A DNA stretch of 64,000 bases from NCBI RefSeq assembly GCF_000821305.1, contig NZ_CCXK01000013.1:248001-312000 (forward strand). Reading direction: 5' to 3'. The translations under genes were made by a program, and so were the position numbers. Origin of the DNA: Clostridium culturomicium (lineage in GTDB: Bacteria; Bacillota; Clostridia; Clostridiales; Clostridiaceae). The notes under the pieces were generated by a model. It had not been told where the DNA came from. It made no database searches and saw only the letters and a program-made list of their open reading frames with translations. This document shows positions 25,394-35,212 of this stretch, in pieces. Position 1 is the first letter of the stretch; each line of letters starts with the position of its first letter.

Positions 25394-27574
25394 ATGGGGT
25401 TAACTAAACAATCTACAGGAAGTAATTCCATAGATAAAGAGTTAAAAATAGTTCGTATGGATGAAACAGATAAAGTCATTGCTTTAGCAGGTAATCCTAA
25501 TGTAGGAAAAAGTACAGTCTTTAATAATTTAACAGGCTTAAACCAGCATACGGGAAACTGGCCAGGAAAGACGGTAACTAATGCACAGGGAAGGTATAGG
25601 CATAAGGATAGAGATTTTATTCTTGTTGATATTCCGGGGACGTATTCATTAATGGCCAATTCAGTAGAAGAAGAGGTGGCTAGAGATTTTATTTGTTTTG
25701 GAAATCCAGATGCAACAATTGTTATAGTTGATGCAACCTGCCTAGAGAGAAATTTAAACTTAGTATTGCAAACAATAGAAATAACTAAGAATGTAGTTGT
25801 ATGTGTAAATTTAATGGATGAAGCTAAACGAAAAGGAGTTAATGTCGATTTAGTTAAGCTTTCATTATTACTTGGGGTTCCAGTGGTTGGAACAAGTGCA
25901 GCAAAGGGAAAGGGCTTAGATGGATTAATGGATGTGATTTATGATTTCACATCGGGTAAACTACAAACAAAACCATTAAAGATAGTGTATAGTGAATTAA
26001 TTGAAGGTGTTTTAGAAGCAATAGAAAATGAAGTTGAGAAAATTGCAGAAGTTAAGAAATGTGACGAGAAAAGATATGAAAATGAATTAAACACTAGATG
26101 GATAGCCTTGAAGTTATTGGAAAATGACCAGCAGCTATTAGAAGGAATTGATAAGTTTTTAGGCTATAATTTATCAAATGATATAGCAATTGTTAATAAG
26201 ATAAAGGATGGAAAAGAGCAGTTAAGGCTTCATAATATTGATGATGAAAGCTTTAGAGATGAAATTGTAACCACAATAATAAAAAGGGCAGAAAAAATAG
26301 GCAGCAGGGTAGTTACTTATGAAAGTTCTAACTACAGTAATAAGGATAGAAAAATTGATAAGATATTAACCTCAAGAACCTTTGGAATTCCAATCATGAT
26401 TTTACTTTTAGGAGTAGTATTTTGGTTAACTATCACTGGTGCAAATTATCCTTCGGCTATGCTTTCAAAAGGATTATTTTGGATTGAAAGCAAGCTTAGT
26501 GAATTTCTTATAGGGATTGGTGCACCGGCATGGATAGATGGATTATTTATTAAGGGAATGTATAGAACTTTAGCCTGGGTTGTGGCAGTAATGCTTCCAC
26601 CAATGGCAATTTTCTTTCCACTATTTACTCTTTTAGAAGACTTAGGATATCTTCCTAGGATTGCGTTTAATCTAGATAATTTCTTTAAGAAAAGTTGTGC
26701 TTGTGGAAAGCAAGCACTCACCATGTGCATGGGCTTTGGGTGTAATGCTGCTGGAATAATTGGATGTAGAATTATCGATTCACCAAGGGAAAGACTTATT
26801 GCGATAATAACTAATAACTTTGTACCTTGTAATGGCAGATTTCCAACTCTAATAGCAATAATAACCATGTTTTTTGCTGGTGCGTTTATAGGTCCTGGGC
26901 AATCAATAATTTCAACAATAATATTAACAGGAGTAATTCTTCTTGGGGTATTTATGACACTGGCCATTTCAAAAATATTATCTAAAACAATTTTAAAGGG
27001 AATACCATCATCGTTTACCCTTGAATTACCCCCTTATAGAAAGCCACAGGTTGGAAAAGTAATTGTAAGGTCTATTTTTGACAGAACTCTTTTTGTACTA
27101 GGGAGGGCAATTTCCGTAGCAGCACCAGCAGGTATTGTAATCTGGGTAATGGCAAATGTAACAATTGGTGATATTAGTATACTTACTCACTGTGCAAACT
27201 TTTTAAATCCATTTGCAAAGCTTATAGGTCTTGATGGATATATCTTGATGGCATTTGTTTTAGGATTTCCAGCTAATGAAATAGTAGTACCTATAATTAT
27301 AATGAGTTACACAGCAACAGGTAGTTTAATAGAGTTTGATAGTTTAACACAGCTTAGGCAGCTGTTGATAACTAATGGATGGACTTGGCTGACAGCAGTA
27401 AATGTAATGTTGTTTTCATTGATGCATTGGCCATGCAGTACTACTTGTCTAACAATAAAAAAAGAAACCCAGAGCTGGAAGTGGACTGGACTTTCTTTTC
27501 TTATACCAACAGTTACAGGAATAGTGATTTGTTTTATAGTCACATCAGTAGTACGATTTTTAGGATTAGTATAA
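25394..27574 (+). CDS. feoB: FeoB ferrous iron transporter
   Basis: A 726-residue protein. The N-terminal GTPase domain carries G1 G-N-P-N-V-G-K-S (33-40), a switch region T-G-N-W-P-G-K-T-V, G3 D-I-P-G-T-Y and G4 N-L-M-D. A helical GDI region follows (about 185-310), then the membrane domain with two Gate motifs, including the C-x-C-G-K-Q-A segment near 438 and the F-P-C-N-G-R-F-P region near 476. The ribosome binding site is AGGAGG. It imports Fe2+ at the cytoplasmic membrane and partners FeoA directly upstream. Confidence 0.96.
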   Translation: MGLTKQSTGSNSIDKELKIVRMDETDKVIALAGNPNVGKSTVFNNLTGLNQHTGNWPGKTVTNAQGRYRHKDRDFILVDIPGTYSLMANSVEEEVARDFICFGNPDATIVIVDATCLERNLNLVLQTIEITKNVVVCVNLMDEAKRKGVNVDLVKLSLLLGVPVVGTSAAKGKGLDGLMDVIYDFTSGKLQTKPLKIVYSELIEGVLEAIENEVEKIAEVKKCDEKRYENELNTRWIALKLLENDQQLLEGIDKFLGYNLSNDIAIVNKIKDGKEQLRLHNIDDESFRDEIVTTIIKRAEKIGSRVVTYESSNYSNKDRKIDKILTSRTFGIPIMILLLGVVFWLTITGANYPSAMLSKGLFWIESKLSEFLIGIGAPAWIDGLFIKGMYRTLAWVVAVMLPPMAIFFPLFTLLEDLGYLPRIAFNLDNFFKKSCACGKQALTMCMGFGCNAAGIIGCRIIDSPRERLIAIITNNFVPCNGRFPTLIAIITMFFAGAFIGPGQSIISTIILTGVILLGVFMTLAISKILSKTILKGIPSSFTLELPPYRKPQVGKVIVRSIFDRTLFVLGRAISVAAPAGIVIWVMANVTIGDISILTHCANFLNPFAKLIGLDGYILMAFVLGFPANEIVVPIIIMSYTATGSLIEFDSLTQLRQLLITNGWTWLTAVNVMLFSLMHWPCSTTCLTIKKETQSWKWTGLSFLIPTVTGIVICFIVTSVVRFLGLV

Positions 27575-27575
27575 A

Positions 27576-27650
27576 AGAAGACAGATGAATTAAAAGTTAA
27601 CGGCACCAACATATTATTTAAGGAGCTGTTAACTTTTCATCTGTCTTTTA
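27576..27650 (+). terminator. Long terminator hairpin between convergent genes
   Basis: A stem of over 20 bp pairs 27576-27601 with 27628-27649 (arms contain ACAGATGAA and TTCATCTGT). T-rich 3' end. Confidence 0.85.
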
Positions 27651-27709
27651 TCAATATGAATTAATATATTTTTTATTGTTTTTAAGTTTTTAAAATATAA
27701 AACACTTAT

Positions 27710-28258
27710 TTAGCTAATTAATTTCCAAAGATTATTTAGCTTTTTTAGTTCATCAGCATTGTTTGATAAATCATTTAATTCGTAAGCTGATATTGGGTAA
27801 TGTAAGATTACCTTCCAAGCTAAGTAATCACAAATATAATCCATTTGATCAAATATTAATTTGTACTGAGGATCCTCTATATCGTTAGCACCAACGGCTA
27901 ATACTGCAACTCTTTTATGCTGATCTTTAAATTTGCTATTCTTTGAATACATTTTATCAATAACCATTTTTAACTGGGAGGAAACACCCAACCAATAAAC
28001 TGGAGTACCGAAGATAACAACATCAGCATTATAAATTTTATTAATTATTTCTTTGCTATCATCTGGCAGCACACACTGCCCCCCATTACGCCTACATCCA
28101 TTACAGTTAATGCAGCCAGAAAGACGCTTTGTTGTAACATCACAAATTTCCACATCAATATCTGGACAATTTTTATTTATACCACTAATTATTGTATTTA
28201 AGGCTGTTTTGGTATTTCCTCTTAATCTTGGACTACCATTTAAAACAAAAATTTTCAT
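27710..28258 (-). CDS. Flavodoxin-like NAD(P)H-dependent FMN oxidoreductase
   Basis: A 182-residue protein starting M-K-I-F-V-L-N-G-S-P-R-L-R-G-N-T, the phosphate-binding loop of the iron-sulfur flavoprotein/NQOR-like family. A cluster of cysteines, C-I-N-C-N-G-C-R, at about 50-58 is typical of family members that use a thiol motif close to the flavin. G-T-P-V-Y-W-L-G near 89 closes the FMN site. The ATG at 28258 is preferred because GAGGTG lies six bases upstream; the GTG nine bases earlier overlaps it. Confidence 0.85.
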   Translation of the reverse strand: MKIFVLNGSPRLRGNTKTALNTIISGINKNCPDIDVEICDVTTKRLSGCINCNGCRRNGGQCVLPDDSKEIINKIYNADVVIFGTPVYWLGVSSQLKMVIDKMYSKNSKFKDQHKRVAVLAVGANDIEDPQYKLIFDQMDYICDYLAWKVILHYPISAYELNDLSNNADELKKLNNLWKLIS

Positions 28259-28381
28259 CGATAACACCTCATTAAATTACATTAAAATATTCCATTAGTA
28301 TTTTATAAGTAGAAATCCTAATATAGAGTATTTCGATGCAAACCTATAATTTCCTTTTATTGTAATTGGGATTGGCTTATT

Positions 28382-30805
28382 TTAAGTTGGTTTTACATTT
28401 TGCTTTATGAGTCTAATGAAATCATAAGGTGTTACGATTTTAACTTTAGGATTTGAGTCTAGTTTGTCAATTACATTCTTAACGTTGTCCATTGTATTGC
28501 TCCATACATGAACATATAGAAATGAGTAAGCATTTGGAGATGATGGGTTGGTATAACCTAAAGAGATTCTTTCTTCAATATTTTTTACGAATTTTGCTTC
28601 ATCCTCTAAACCACTCCAAAGCAAATCACGGCATGAAACTATAGGCTTATTATTGGACCATCTTATCTCTCCATTGTATATATGGTGTTTTGAATAATTT
28701 AAGTAAAAAAGACCATCGATATTTGAATGACAGGTATATTTATCCCATAAATTATTGTTATAAAAAGAGTCATCATCAATTATGAGAACATTATGCTGAT
28801 CTACTGATTTCATATAATTATTTAAGATATTAGTATAGGAAAACAACTTTTCAATAGGGAATTTGCTAGGATACATATAACCATTTCCAGAAGGTGGGAC
28901 TAAAAAGTTATCATTAAATGTAGGAGTAGATGCACTTTTATAGTATTGGTTAAAAACTGTTGGTGCTAAATAGTAAAGTGCAGGGCTTAAAGACCATCCT
29001 AAATTAAATTGCCCGCGGACAGGAGAACCATACCATTTGTTTGAGGTATAATTGTTGCCAAGCAGCCATTGTTGGTTATCACCATCTGACATAATTATAG
29101 TTACATAATGTACATTATCATAATTAGTAAAATTAGTCTCTGTTTTTTGCTTTAGATTACATAAGGGAAAAGAACTTAATACAGATAAATTATAAGACCA
29201 ATCAGCGGCTATTACATCAACACCATAGGAGGAAGCTAAGGCTACATTATTATGTTCATCTGGTCCCCATCCTAGACAGTGGGAGTTGTCATCTAAAGAA
29301 GAAAATATTGTTTTTCGTAAATCTGTTTCTTTTTCATCTTCATAGAAAATTAAAGCCTTTGCAGTTATGGCATAATCCCTTAGTGAGATCGGTTTATCGG
29401 GGGATAATTGTATTACAACAGAATGATTTAATCCAGAATTCCAAAGATTTTTAAATGCCCAGTATTTATCGGTATTCCTACAATCTTCAATTAAGGTTGT
29501 TAAACCAGCGCTAATAACTTTATTTTCTATTGATTGGTCAATAGCTATGGAGTTTTTTAAACTAGCAACGGTACATGCGTTATTAATAGATGGGGTTGTT
29601 GTACCATTATAAAGTACATACCCATCTATAAGAGAACTGAATTCAGTTAACAACTCCCAGGGACTTTCCGGGTATATCAATTCAACATTATTATTATTAT
29701 TATTTTTCAAATCTAAAAGCCAAACTTTATAATCGGGCTCTTGGGAGCTGATAATATAAATCTGTTTATCAGATTTGGCAGCTACAATGCCTTGCAATGT
29801 AGCTGCCATAGTTTTTTCTTCTAGGGTTAATTTGTCTTCTGAAATAACGTATAAACTTTTGGGGATTATAGAATTTTTTATGTATGAATCTGTATAGGAA
29901 TTTTTATTTGTTGAACAATAAAAATTAAGATTTGAATAACAACTTAGGGAACATTTATCATCATAACACCCATTTTTATAGTTAGTGTAGAAATTGTTTA
30001 GAAAGTCAAAGTGTTCTCCCTTATAAAATCCAGCAGCAGCTTTCTCATTTATTTTTGATAAAATTACTTGACGTGTAATAATATCATATAAGCTGACATC
30101 GTTACAGTTTTTCATTATATCATACATTATCATAAAGGTTGTTGTTCTGCCAACACCAGCCTTGCAATGAAAGTGAAGCCAAGAATTTTCGGGTTGGTTA
30201 TTGACAAAGGTGATGAAATATACAATCATGTCTTCAGTTGGAAGCTTTCCATCTGTTACAGGAATGCGAAGGTAGCCAATAGAATTATCTTCAGTTAAAG
30301 AAGCTTCATTTAAAACATATTTAGGGATAATTTCTTTTTGGGTATTGAAAAGAAGTAAAGGTTCATTTAGTTTAATGGAATTTAAATCTTTATTTTCAGT
30401 TTTAATTACTTCTTCTAAAGTTAAGCCAGCATTTGCATTATTTTTTTCATTTTCTAGGCTTACTGCAGTGCCATTGATAAAACCGTGAGATTCTTGTCTT
30501 AAATCTATAGTTATAATAGAATAATTAGTTCCTATAGAGTTTTTAATCATGCCAAGGGAATTTTCAGCAAATTGACTGCTGCCAGAAATTTTCAAGGTAT
30601 CAAGGCCAGTTAGATTTAATTCTGTTCCAGAAGGAATTTCAATTTCGTCTGTACATTTTCTAAAATGGTGAGGTAACTTTTTTGTGTTAGCAGCATCTTG
30701 AACCCAATGAGCGTCATTAAAAGCAGTAGCATAGTATGTAATTGAAACAAAGGAACACAAAAGTGCCAGAAGAATTACAAAGTACATTTTAAAGGATTTT
30801 TTCAT
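28382..30805 (-). CDS. Fusion of a PTP-like phytase domain with a GxGYxYP putative glycoside hydrolase domain
   Basis: An 807-residue exported protein; ATG 30805 is used because GAGGTG lies six bases upstream. Residues 5-28 are a signal peptide or anchor. Residues 35-290 resemble PTP-like inositol phosphatases, with the active-site loop H-C-K-A-G-V-G-R-T (C214 nucleophile, R220). After a short Cys-containing linker, residues 310-805 match the GxGYxYP family: S-D-G-D-N-Q near 575, and the naming motif G-N-G-Y-M-Y-P near 640, followed by a H-V-W-S-N region at the end. The phosphatase part would hydrolyse phytate or other phosphorylated ligands; the second domain is thought to act on carbohydrate. 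Their joining suggests one exported enzyme for a phosphorylated glycan or inositol compound. Confidence 0.8.
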   Translation of the reverse strand: MKKSFKMYFVILLALLCSFVSITYYATAFNDAHWVQDAANTKKLPHHFRKCTDEIEIPSGTELNLTGLDTLKISGSSQFAENSLGMIKNSIGTNYSIITIDLRQESHGFINGTAVSLENEKNNANAGLTLEEVIKTENKDLNSIKLNEPLLLFNTQKEIIPKYVLNEASLTEDNSIGYLRIPVTDGKLPTEDMIVYFITFVNNQPENSWLHFHCKAGVGRTTTFMIMYDIMKNCNDVSLYDIITRQVILSKINEKAAAGFYKGEHFDFLNNFYTNYKNGCYDDKCSLSCYSNLNFYCSTNKNSYTDSYIKNSIIPKSLYVISEDKLTLEEKTMAATLQGIVAAKSDKQIYIISSQEPDYKVWLLDLKNNNNNNVELIYPESPWELLTEFSSLIDGYVLYNGTTTPSINNACTVASLKNSIAIDQSIENKVISAGLTTLIEDCRNTDKYWAFKNLWNSGLNHSVVIQLSPDKPISLRDYAITAKALIFYEDEKETDLRKTIFSSLDDNSHCLGWGPDEHNNVALASSYGVDVIAADWSYNLSVLSSFPLCNLKQKTETNFTNYDNVHYVTIIMSDGDNQQWLLGNNYTSNKWYGSPVRGQFNLGWSLSPALYYLAPTVFNQYYKSASTPTFNDNFLVPPSGNGYMYPSKFPIEKLFSYTNILNNYMKSVDQHNVLIIDDDSFYNNNLWDKYTCHSNIDGLFYLNYSKHHIYNGEIRWSNNKPIVSCRDLLWSGLEDEAKFVKNIEERISLGYTNPSSPNAYSFLYVHVWSNTMDNVKNVIDKLDSNPKVKIVTPYDFIRLIKQNVKPT

Positions 30806-31006
30806 AGTATACACCTCGTAAATTAATGTTATCTTATACTAGATAGAGTGAGAGAAGAAGATGATTTTTATTCTTAATTTTTAAATATTAAGTGGATGAA
30901 TTTAAAATTTAAGAATAAAGTTTTTATAAAGGTGAGAATAAATTAATCAGATTGCGTTATATAGGGTGTAAAAGCTTTTACAAAATAAAGAACAGGAGAT
31001 TAATTG

Positions 31007-31564
31007 ATGAGGGCTAATGATTTAAATTATATAAAAAGACTTAAGAGCAGGAAGGAAGACGCCCTGGAATTTGTGGTGGACAAGTACCTGCCTTTGGTAA
31101 AAGGTGTGATTTATAAGGTGTTATCTTCTACTTATAATGAAACTGCAATAGAAGAGTGCATAAATGATGTCTTCCTTTCTGTATGGGAAAATATAAGTAA
31201 ATTTAATGGTGATGATAATGATTTTAAAAGGTGGATATGTGCTATAGCTAAGTATAGAGCAATTGATTATTACAGAAAAGCAATGAAAAACTTAGATATA
31301 GCAGTTGAGAAGGTGGAAGAAGGTAAAACAAGTTCCGTAGAAGAAGAAGTCATTATTAAAGAAGATAAAAATGAGTTGATGGAACTTATTAATACCTTAG
31401 AACCAATGGACAGAGATATATTTATTATGAAATTCTTTTTAGGTGAGAGAAATGAGGATATTGCACGGAAATATAATGTCTCAAAGGCTGCTATAGATAA
31501 TAGAATCTATAGAGGAAAAAAAAGAGTAAGAGAAGGTAGAGATAAGTTAGGGATGGAGGCGTAA
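31007..31564 (+). CDS. ECF-like RNA polymerase sigma factor
   Basis: A 185-residue protein with sigma region 2 (Y-L-P-L-V-K-G-V-I-Y to W-I-C-A-I-A-K-Y-R-A-I-D-Y-Y-R, residues 25-95) and region 4 (L-E-P-M-D-R-D-I-F to V-S-K-A-A-I-D-N-R-I-Y-R-G, about 133-175). Such factors direct RNA polymerase to a small regulon. Start ATG 31007 has AGGAG at ideal spacing; the TTG three bases before is unlikely. It is four bases upstream of a DUF4179 gene, its probable anti-sigma partner. Confidence 0.9.
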   Translation: MRANDLNYIKRLKSRKEDALEFVVDKYLPLVKGVIYKVLSSTYNETAIEECINDVFLSVWENISKFNGDDNDFKRWICAIAKYRAIDYYRKAMKNLDIAVEKVEEGKTSSVEEEVIIKEDKNELMELINTLEPMDRDIFIMKFFLGERNEDIARKYNVSKAAIDNRIYRGKKRVREGRDKLGMEA

Positions 31565-31568
31565 TAAA

Positions 31569-32663
31569 ATGAAAGATTTATATGAATTGTTAAATGAGAT
31601 AAAAATAGATGAAGAAGATTTTGAGGAAATGCCTGTGAATGAAGTTGAAATAGCCAGAGTGAAGAAGAATCTAAAGAAAAGCATAAAAGGAAAGAAGGCA
31701 AAGAAAAAGTCTATTGTAGCAGCTGGATTGTTAATAGCATGTACAGCAGTTTTAGGTTCAACAATTACAACTTATGCAGAGGATATTCCTATTGTAAGAG
31801 ACATATTCAAGGCGCTGAATAATAAGGTATATAATTCCTATAAAGAAAATGCTAGTGAGGTTAATATTACTAAAAGACATAAAGAAACTTCAGTAACCAT
31901 AAATGATGCAGTGTTTAATGGGAGTACAATTACGTTAACCTATACGATTAAAACGAATAAAGATTTAGGTGAGGAAATATTTCTTAATAATTATCATGTA
32001 ATTAAAGAGTATGATAAATCAGGATATACTGCTAGTAGTAAATTTATTAAAGCTGATGATTTTACTTATGTAGGGCAAGAAAATATTACGTTGTTTAATT
32101 TCAATGAAGGAGCTAATAAACCTATAAATTTAGCTGTGAAGATAAATGGTATACAAGAATTAATGGACGAGGAAAACTTTATAAATGGAAAATGGGATTT
32201 TAATTTGGTTTTAGATCCTGTAGCTAGTAACAGAGTAATGGTTAATAAACAAGTTTCAGATGAAGGTTTATCAATAGCGATAAAATCTATAGATATAAAT
32301 CCTATGTCTATGTTCTTAGTATTTTCAGAGTCATATGAAGAGAATTGCATCTGGGATAAAGCAGATATAGAGCTTGAGGTAAAGGATGACCTTGGTAACA
32401 CTTATGAACTTCAGCAGCATGGAGGAACGGGCAAGGGCAAAGCTGTGGATTGGGGTGTAACTTTAGAACAATTAAAGGATGAAGCTTCTAAGCTGATCAT
32501 TACCCCAAAGGTAACTTTGGTTAATTTGAGTGAGCCTAAGTTCATGGAGGTAGAATATAAAGATAATACTAATGGAGAAACGGGTAAAGCAAATACAGAA
32601 ACTTTTGAAGCGTTAGAAGTAAAAGAAGTAATTTTAGATAGTATAGTGGTAGATATAAGATAA
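31569..32663 (+). CDS. DUF4179 membrane protein, probable anti-sigma factor
   Basis: A 364-residue protein. Residues 1-45 are a charged cytoplasmic segment, 47-68 a single membrane helix, and 70-364 an extracytoplasmic region starting with the DUF4179 pattern (D-I-P-I-V-R-D-I-F, then K-R-H-K-E-T-S-V-T-I-N-D-A). DUF4179 proteins are regularly encoded just after ECF sigma genes and are considered to hold the sigma factor until an external signal is sensed. The gap to the sigma gene is four bases, so the two are translationally coupled. Confidence 0.87.
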   Translation: MKDLYELLNEIKIDEEDFEEMPVNEVEIARVKKNLKKSIKGKKAKKKSIVAAGLLIACTAVLGSTITTYAEDIPIVRDIFKALNNKVYNSYKENASEVNITKRHKETSVTINDAVFNGSTITLTYTIKTNKDLGEEIFLNNYHVIKEYDKSGYTASSKFIKADDFTYVGQENITLFNFNEGANKPINLAVKINGIQELMDEENFINGKWDFNLVLDPVASNRVMVNKQVSDEGLSIAIKSIDINPMSMFLVFSESYEENCIWDKADIELEVKDDLGNTYELQQHGGTGKGKAVDWGVTLEQLKDEASKLIITPKVTLVNLSEPKFMEVEYKDNTNGETGKANTETFEALEVKEVILDSIVVDIR

Positions 32664-32749
32664 TAGTAATACTCGAGTAATTTTTATTTTTCATTTCATT
32701 ACATTTAAAGTTCTGAAAATTTACGAGGTAGTAATATTAAATAATTTAG

Positions 32750-32786
32750 AGCCCTATGTGACGAAAGAGCACATAGGACTTTTTAC
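32750..32786 (+). terminator. Terminator between convergent sigma/anti-sigma operon and LysR gene
   Basis: Stem CCTATGTG (32753-32760) with CACATAGG (32770-32777), flanked by a T run on the plus strand. Confidence 0.85.
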
Positions 32787-33649
32787 TTTATTATATCAGT
32801 TATGGATTCAATGAATTTTTTAACTGCTGGAGCAGCAGTCTGGGTTGAGCTTATTGCAATTCCAAGGGTACGAAAATATTCTTTAGATAGTTTTTTTACT
32901 ACTAAATGCTCTGGAATCCTTGATAGAAATAATTCAGGCATTAGTGAAACGCCAAGGCCTTGAGATACCATTGCAAGAATGGTTTCGTCACCCTTAACAC
33001 GATACTTTATCTTTGGGATTAAATTTTCTGCTTGTAAAACTCTTAACATTTCCTCATCAGAGCCCTTATAAGGAGCTATATAAGGATGTTTAATTAATTC
33101 TGAGGGTGTTACTGAGGCTTTGTTACATAGTGGATTATCTTCAGGCAGAACAGCATAAATTGGATCATTTTTTAATGGTATGAATTCAAACTCCTTTGGA
33201 GCAGGAGCAGAAAGAATACCCAAGTCAATTTTACCATCCATAAGCCAAGCGTTTATTTCCATGTAGTCACCAACAAACAGCTGAAGCTGAATATTAGGGT
33301 AAACCTCTTCAAAGGTTTTGATTATAGGTGGAAGCCAATATAGGGAAACGCTATAAAAACAACCTATTCTTATGGTACCAGTTTCTAAGCCCTTTATTTT
33401 GTTTACACTTTCAAAGAGTTTTTCTTCTCCAGTGACAATCTGTCTTAGATAAAATAATAAATCTTGTGCATTTTCAGTAGGAGATACTCCGTCCTTGTGG
33501 CGATTAAGTAATTGGAAACCAAACTCCGTCTCTAAGGACTTGATCATATGGCTGATGCCGGGCTGAGTGTAACCTAATTCTTCAGCAGCTTTAGTTAAAC
33601 TTCCATATTCAATTGTAGTAAGCAGTGCTTTATATTTTGTAATACTCAT
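32783..33649 (-). CDS. LysR-family transcriptional regulator
   Basis: A 288-residue protein with the LysR winged helix at residues 1-60 (G-S-L-T-K-A-A-E-E-L-G-Y-T-Q-P-G-I-S at 16-33) and a periplasmic-binding-like effector domain from about 90. It is divergent from the MATE gene with 121 bases between; a 19-bp palindrome lies in that space. LysR proteins usually activate a divergent gene in response to a small ligand, here unknown. Confidence 0.93.
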   Translation of the reverse strand: MSITKYKALLTTIEYGSLTKAAEELGYTQPGISHMIKSLETEFGFQLLNRHKDGVSPTENAQDLLFYLRQIVTGEEKLFESVNKIKGLETGTIRIGCFYSVSLYWLPPIIKTFEEVYPNIQLQLFVGDYMEINAWLMDGKIDLGILSAPAPKEFEFIPLKNDPIYAVLPEDNPLCNKASVTPSELIKHPYIAPYKGSDEEMLRVLQAENLIPKIKYRVKGDETILAMVSQGLGVSLMPELFLSRIPEHLVVKKLSKEYFRTLGIAISSTQTAAPAVKKFIESITDIIK

Positions 33650-33672
33650 ATAATCTCCTAGATATAATAAAA

Positions 33673-33691
33673 TGTAATGATATATATTACA
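33673..33691 (+). promoter_or_regulatory. LysR-type operator between the LysR and MATE genes
   Basis: TGTAAT-N7-ATTACA at 33673-33691, a perfect six-base inverted repeat of the T-N11-A type used by LysR regulators. Confidence 0.65.
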
Positions 33692-33770
33692 AACATTCAG
33701 TTTATTTATATATGTTTATATAATAAGATAGTATAGGTGAAAAAACAAGTTAATTAAGGGGGGAGCTAAG

Positions 33771-35162
33771 GTGAAACTTGAAAATAATTTAGGAACTGAT
33801 GATATAAAGAAACTGGTGCTTAAGATTGCTCTTCCAGCAATGTTTGCTCAGTTTGTTAATGTACTTTACAGTGTTGTTGATCGTATTTATGTGGGAAATA
33901 TTCATGGTGTAGGAGAACTTGCACTAGCAGGGGTTGGAATATGTGCTCCAATTGCAATGCTGATTTCAGCCTTTGCATACTTAGTTGGAGTTGGTGGAGC
34001 GCCGCTTATGAGCATTAAGATGGGAGAACAGGATAATAAGGGAGCAAAGCAGATATTATCTAATTGCTTTGGAATGCTCCTCGTTATATCAATAGTTATA
34101 ATGATTTTAATGCTTGTGTTTAAAGAGCCTTTATTATATTTATTTGGAGCTAGTGAAAACACTTATTTTTATGCAAATCAGTATTTTACAATATATTTAA
34201 TTGGAACAGTATTTGCATTATTAGCAGTGGGAATGAATCAATTTATTTTATGCCAAGGGTATGCAAAAATTGGAATGAAGTCTGTTGTTATTGGTGCTGT
34301 GGTTAATATAGTACTAGATCCGATTTTAATTTTTGGTTTTAAAATGAATGTTGCAGGAGCAGCCTTAGCAACAGTTATCGGACAATTGTGTTCCTGTTTA
34401 TATGTACTTCAATTTTTATTCAGTAGAGATGTTCATATAAAAATTGAGTTTGGGGGATATCAGTGGAAAGTCATGAAGAAAATCCTATCGGTGGGAACAA
34501 CTCCATTTTTGATAATAGCTTTTGACAATATACTTTTAATATCTATAAATGCGGTGCTTCAGAAGTATGGAGGACCATCTAATGGAGATATGTTAGTGGC
34601 TTGTGCAACAATTCTTCAAAGCTTTATGCTGATTATTACAATGCCTTTGAGTGGAATTACTGGGGGAACTCAAACAATTTTAGGCTTCAATTATGGGGCA
34701 AGGAATACTAAAAGAGTTCTTGAAGCAGAAAAATATATTTTTCTCATATCAATGTGTTTTGTTGGTATTATGTTTCTGATTGCTCAAACGATTCCGCAGT
34801 TTTTTGTTCGAATATTTACAAGTAATCCAGAGTATATTAAGCTTACTACCTGGGCAATAAGAGTTTACACCATAGGTCTATTTGGGGTTGCAATTCAGTA
34901 TACTGTAGTTGATGGTTTAACAGGTATGGGAGTTGTAAAAATGGCTGTTTCTTTATCCATGTTTAGAAAAATGTTGTTTCTTGTGTGTGTATTTGCTATT
35001 CCAATGTATTTTGATGTTAAAAATGTATTTTTTGCAGAGGCTATTTCAGATATTGTAGGTGCGACAGTAACATCAATTATTTACTTTACAATGTTTAAAA
35101 ATATACTTCGCAGGAGAGAGTTAGAGGATCCAGAAGGAATTGAAGGTATAAGTTGTAAATGA
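33771..35162 (+). CDS. MATE-family multidrug/toxin efflux transporter
   Basis: A 463-residue, 12-helix protein with the two MATE halves: P-A-M-F-A-Q-F-V-N-V-L-Y-S-V-V-D near residue 23 and P-L-S-G-I-T-G-G-T-Q-T-I-L-G-F-N-Y-G-A near 290, the usual Q-T/Y-G motifs. It exports organic cations or drugs in exchange for Na+ or H+. GGGGG precedes the start at 33771. The divergent LysR regulator probably controls it. Confidence 0.93.
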   Translation: MKLENNLGTDDIKKLVLKIALPAMFAQFVNVLYSVVDRIYVGNIHGVGELALAGVGICAPIAMLISAFAYLVGVGGAPLMSIKMGEQDNKGAKQILSNCFGMLLVISIVIMILMLVFKEPLLYLFGASENTYFYANQYFTIYLIGTVFALLAVGMNQFILCQGYAKIGMKSVVIGAVVNIVLDPILIFGFKMNVAGAALATVIGQLCSCLYVLQFLFSRDVHIKIEFGGYQWKVMKKILSVGTTPFLIIAFDNILLISINAVLQKYGGPSNGDMLVACATILQSFMLIITMPLSGITGGTQTILGFNYGARNTKRVLEAEKYIFLISMCFVGIMFLIAQTIPQFFVRIFTSNPEYIKLTTWAIRVYTIGLFGVAIQYTVVDGLTGMGVVKMAVSLSMFRKMLFLVCVFAIPMYFDVKNVFFAEAISDIVGATVTSIIYFTMFKNILRRRELEDPEGIEGISCK

Positions 35163-35179
35163 AATATTAAAAAATATAA

Positions 35180-35208
35180 TTGACAAGTATCGTGTTAAAT
35201 GATACATT
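35180..35208 (+). promoter_or_regulatory. SigA promoter of the leader RNA before the dicarboxylate symporter
   Basis: TTGACA (35180-35185), 17-base spacer, TACATT (35203-35208), immediately followed by about 160 bases of non-coding leader that ends in a terminator. Confidence 0.65.
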
Positions 35209-35212
35209 AAGA

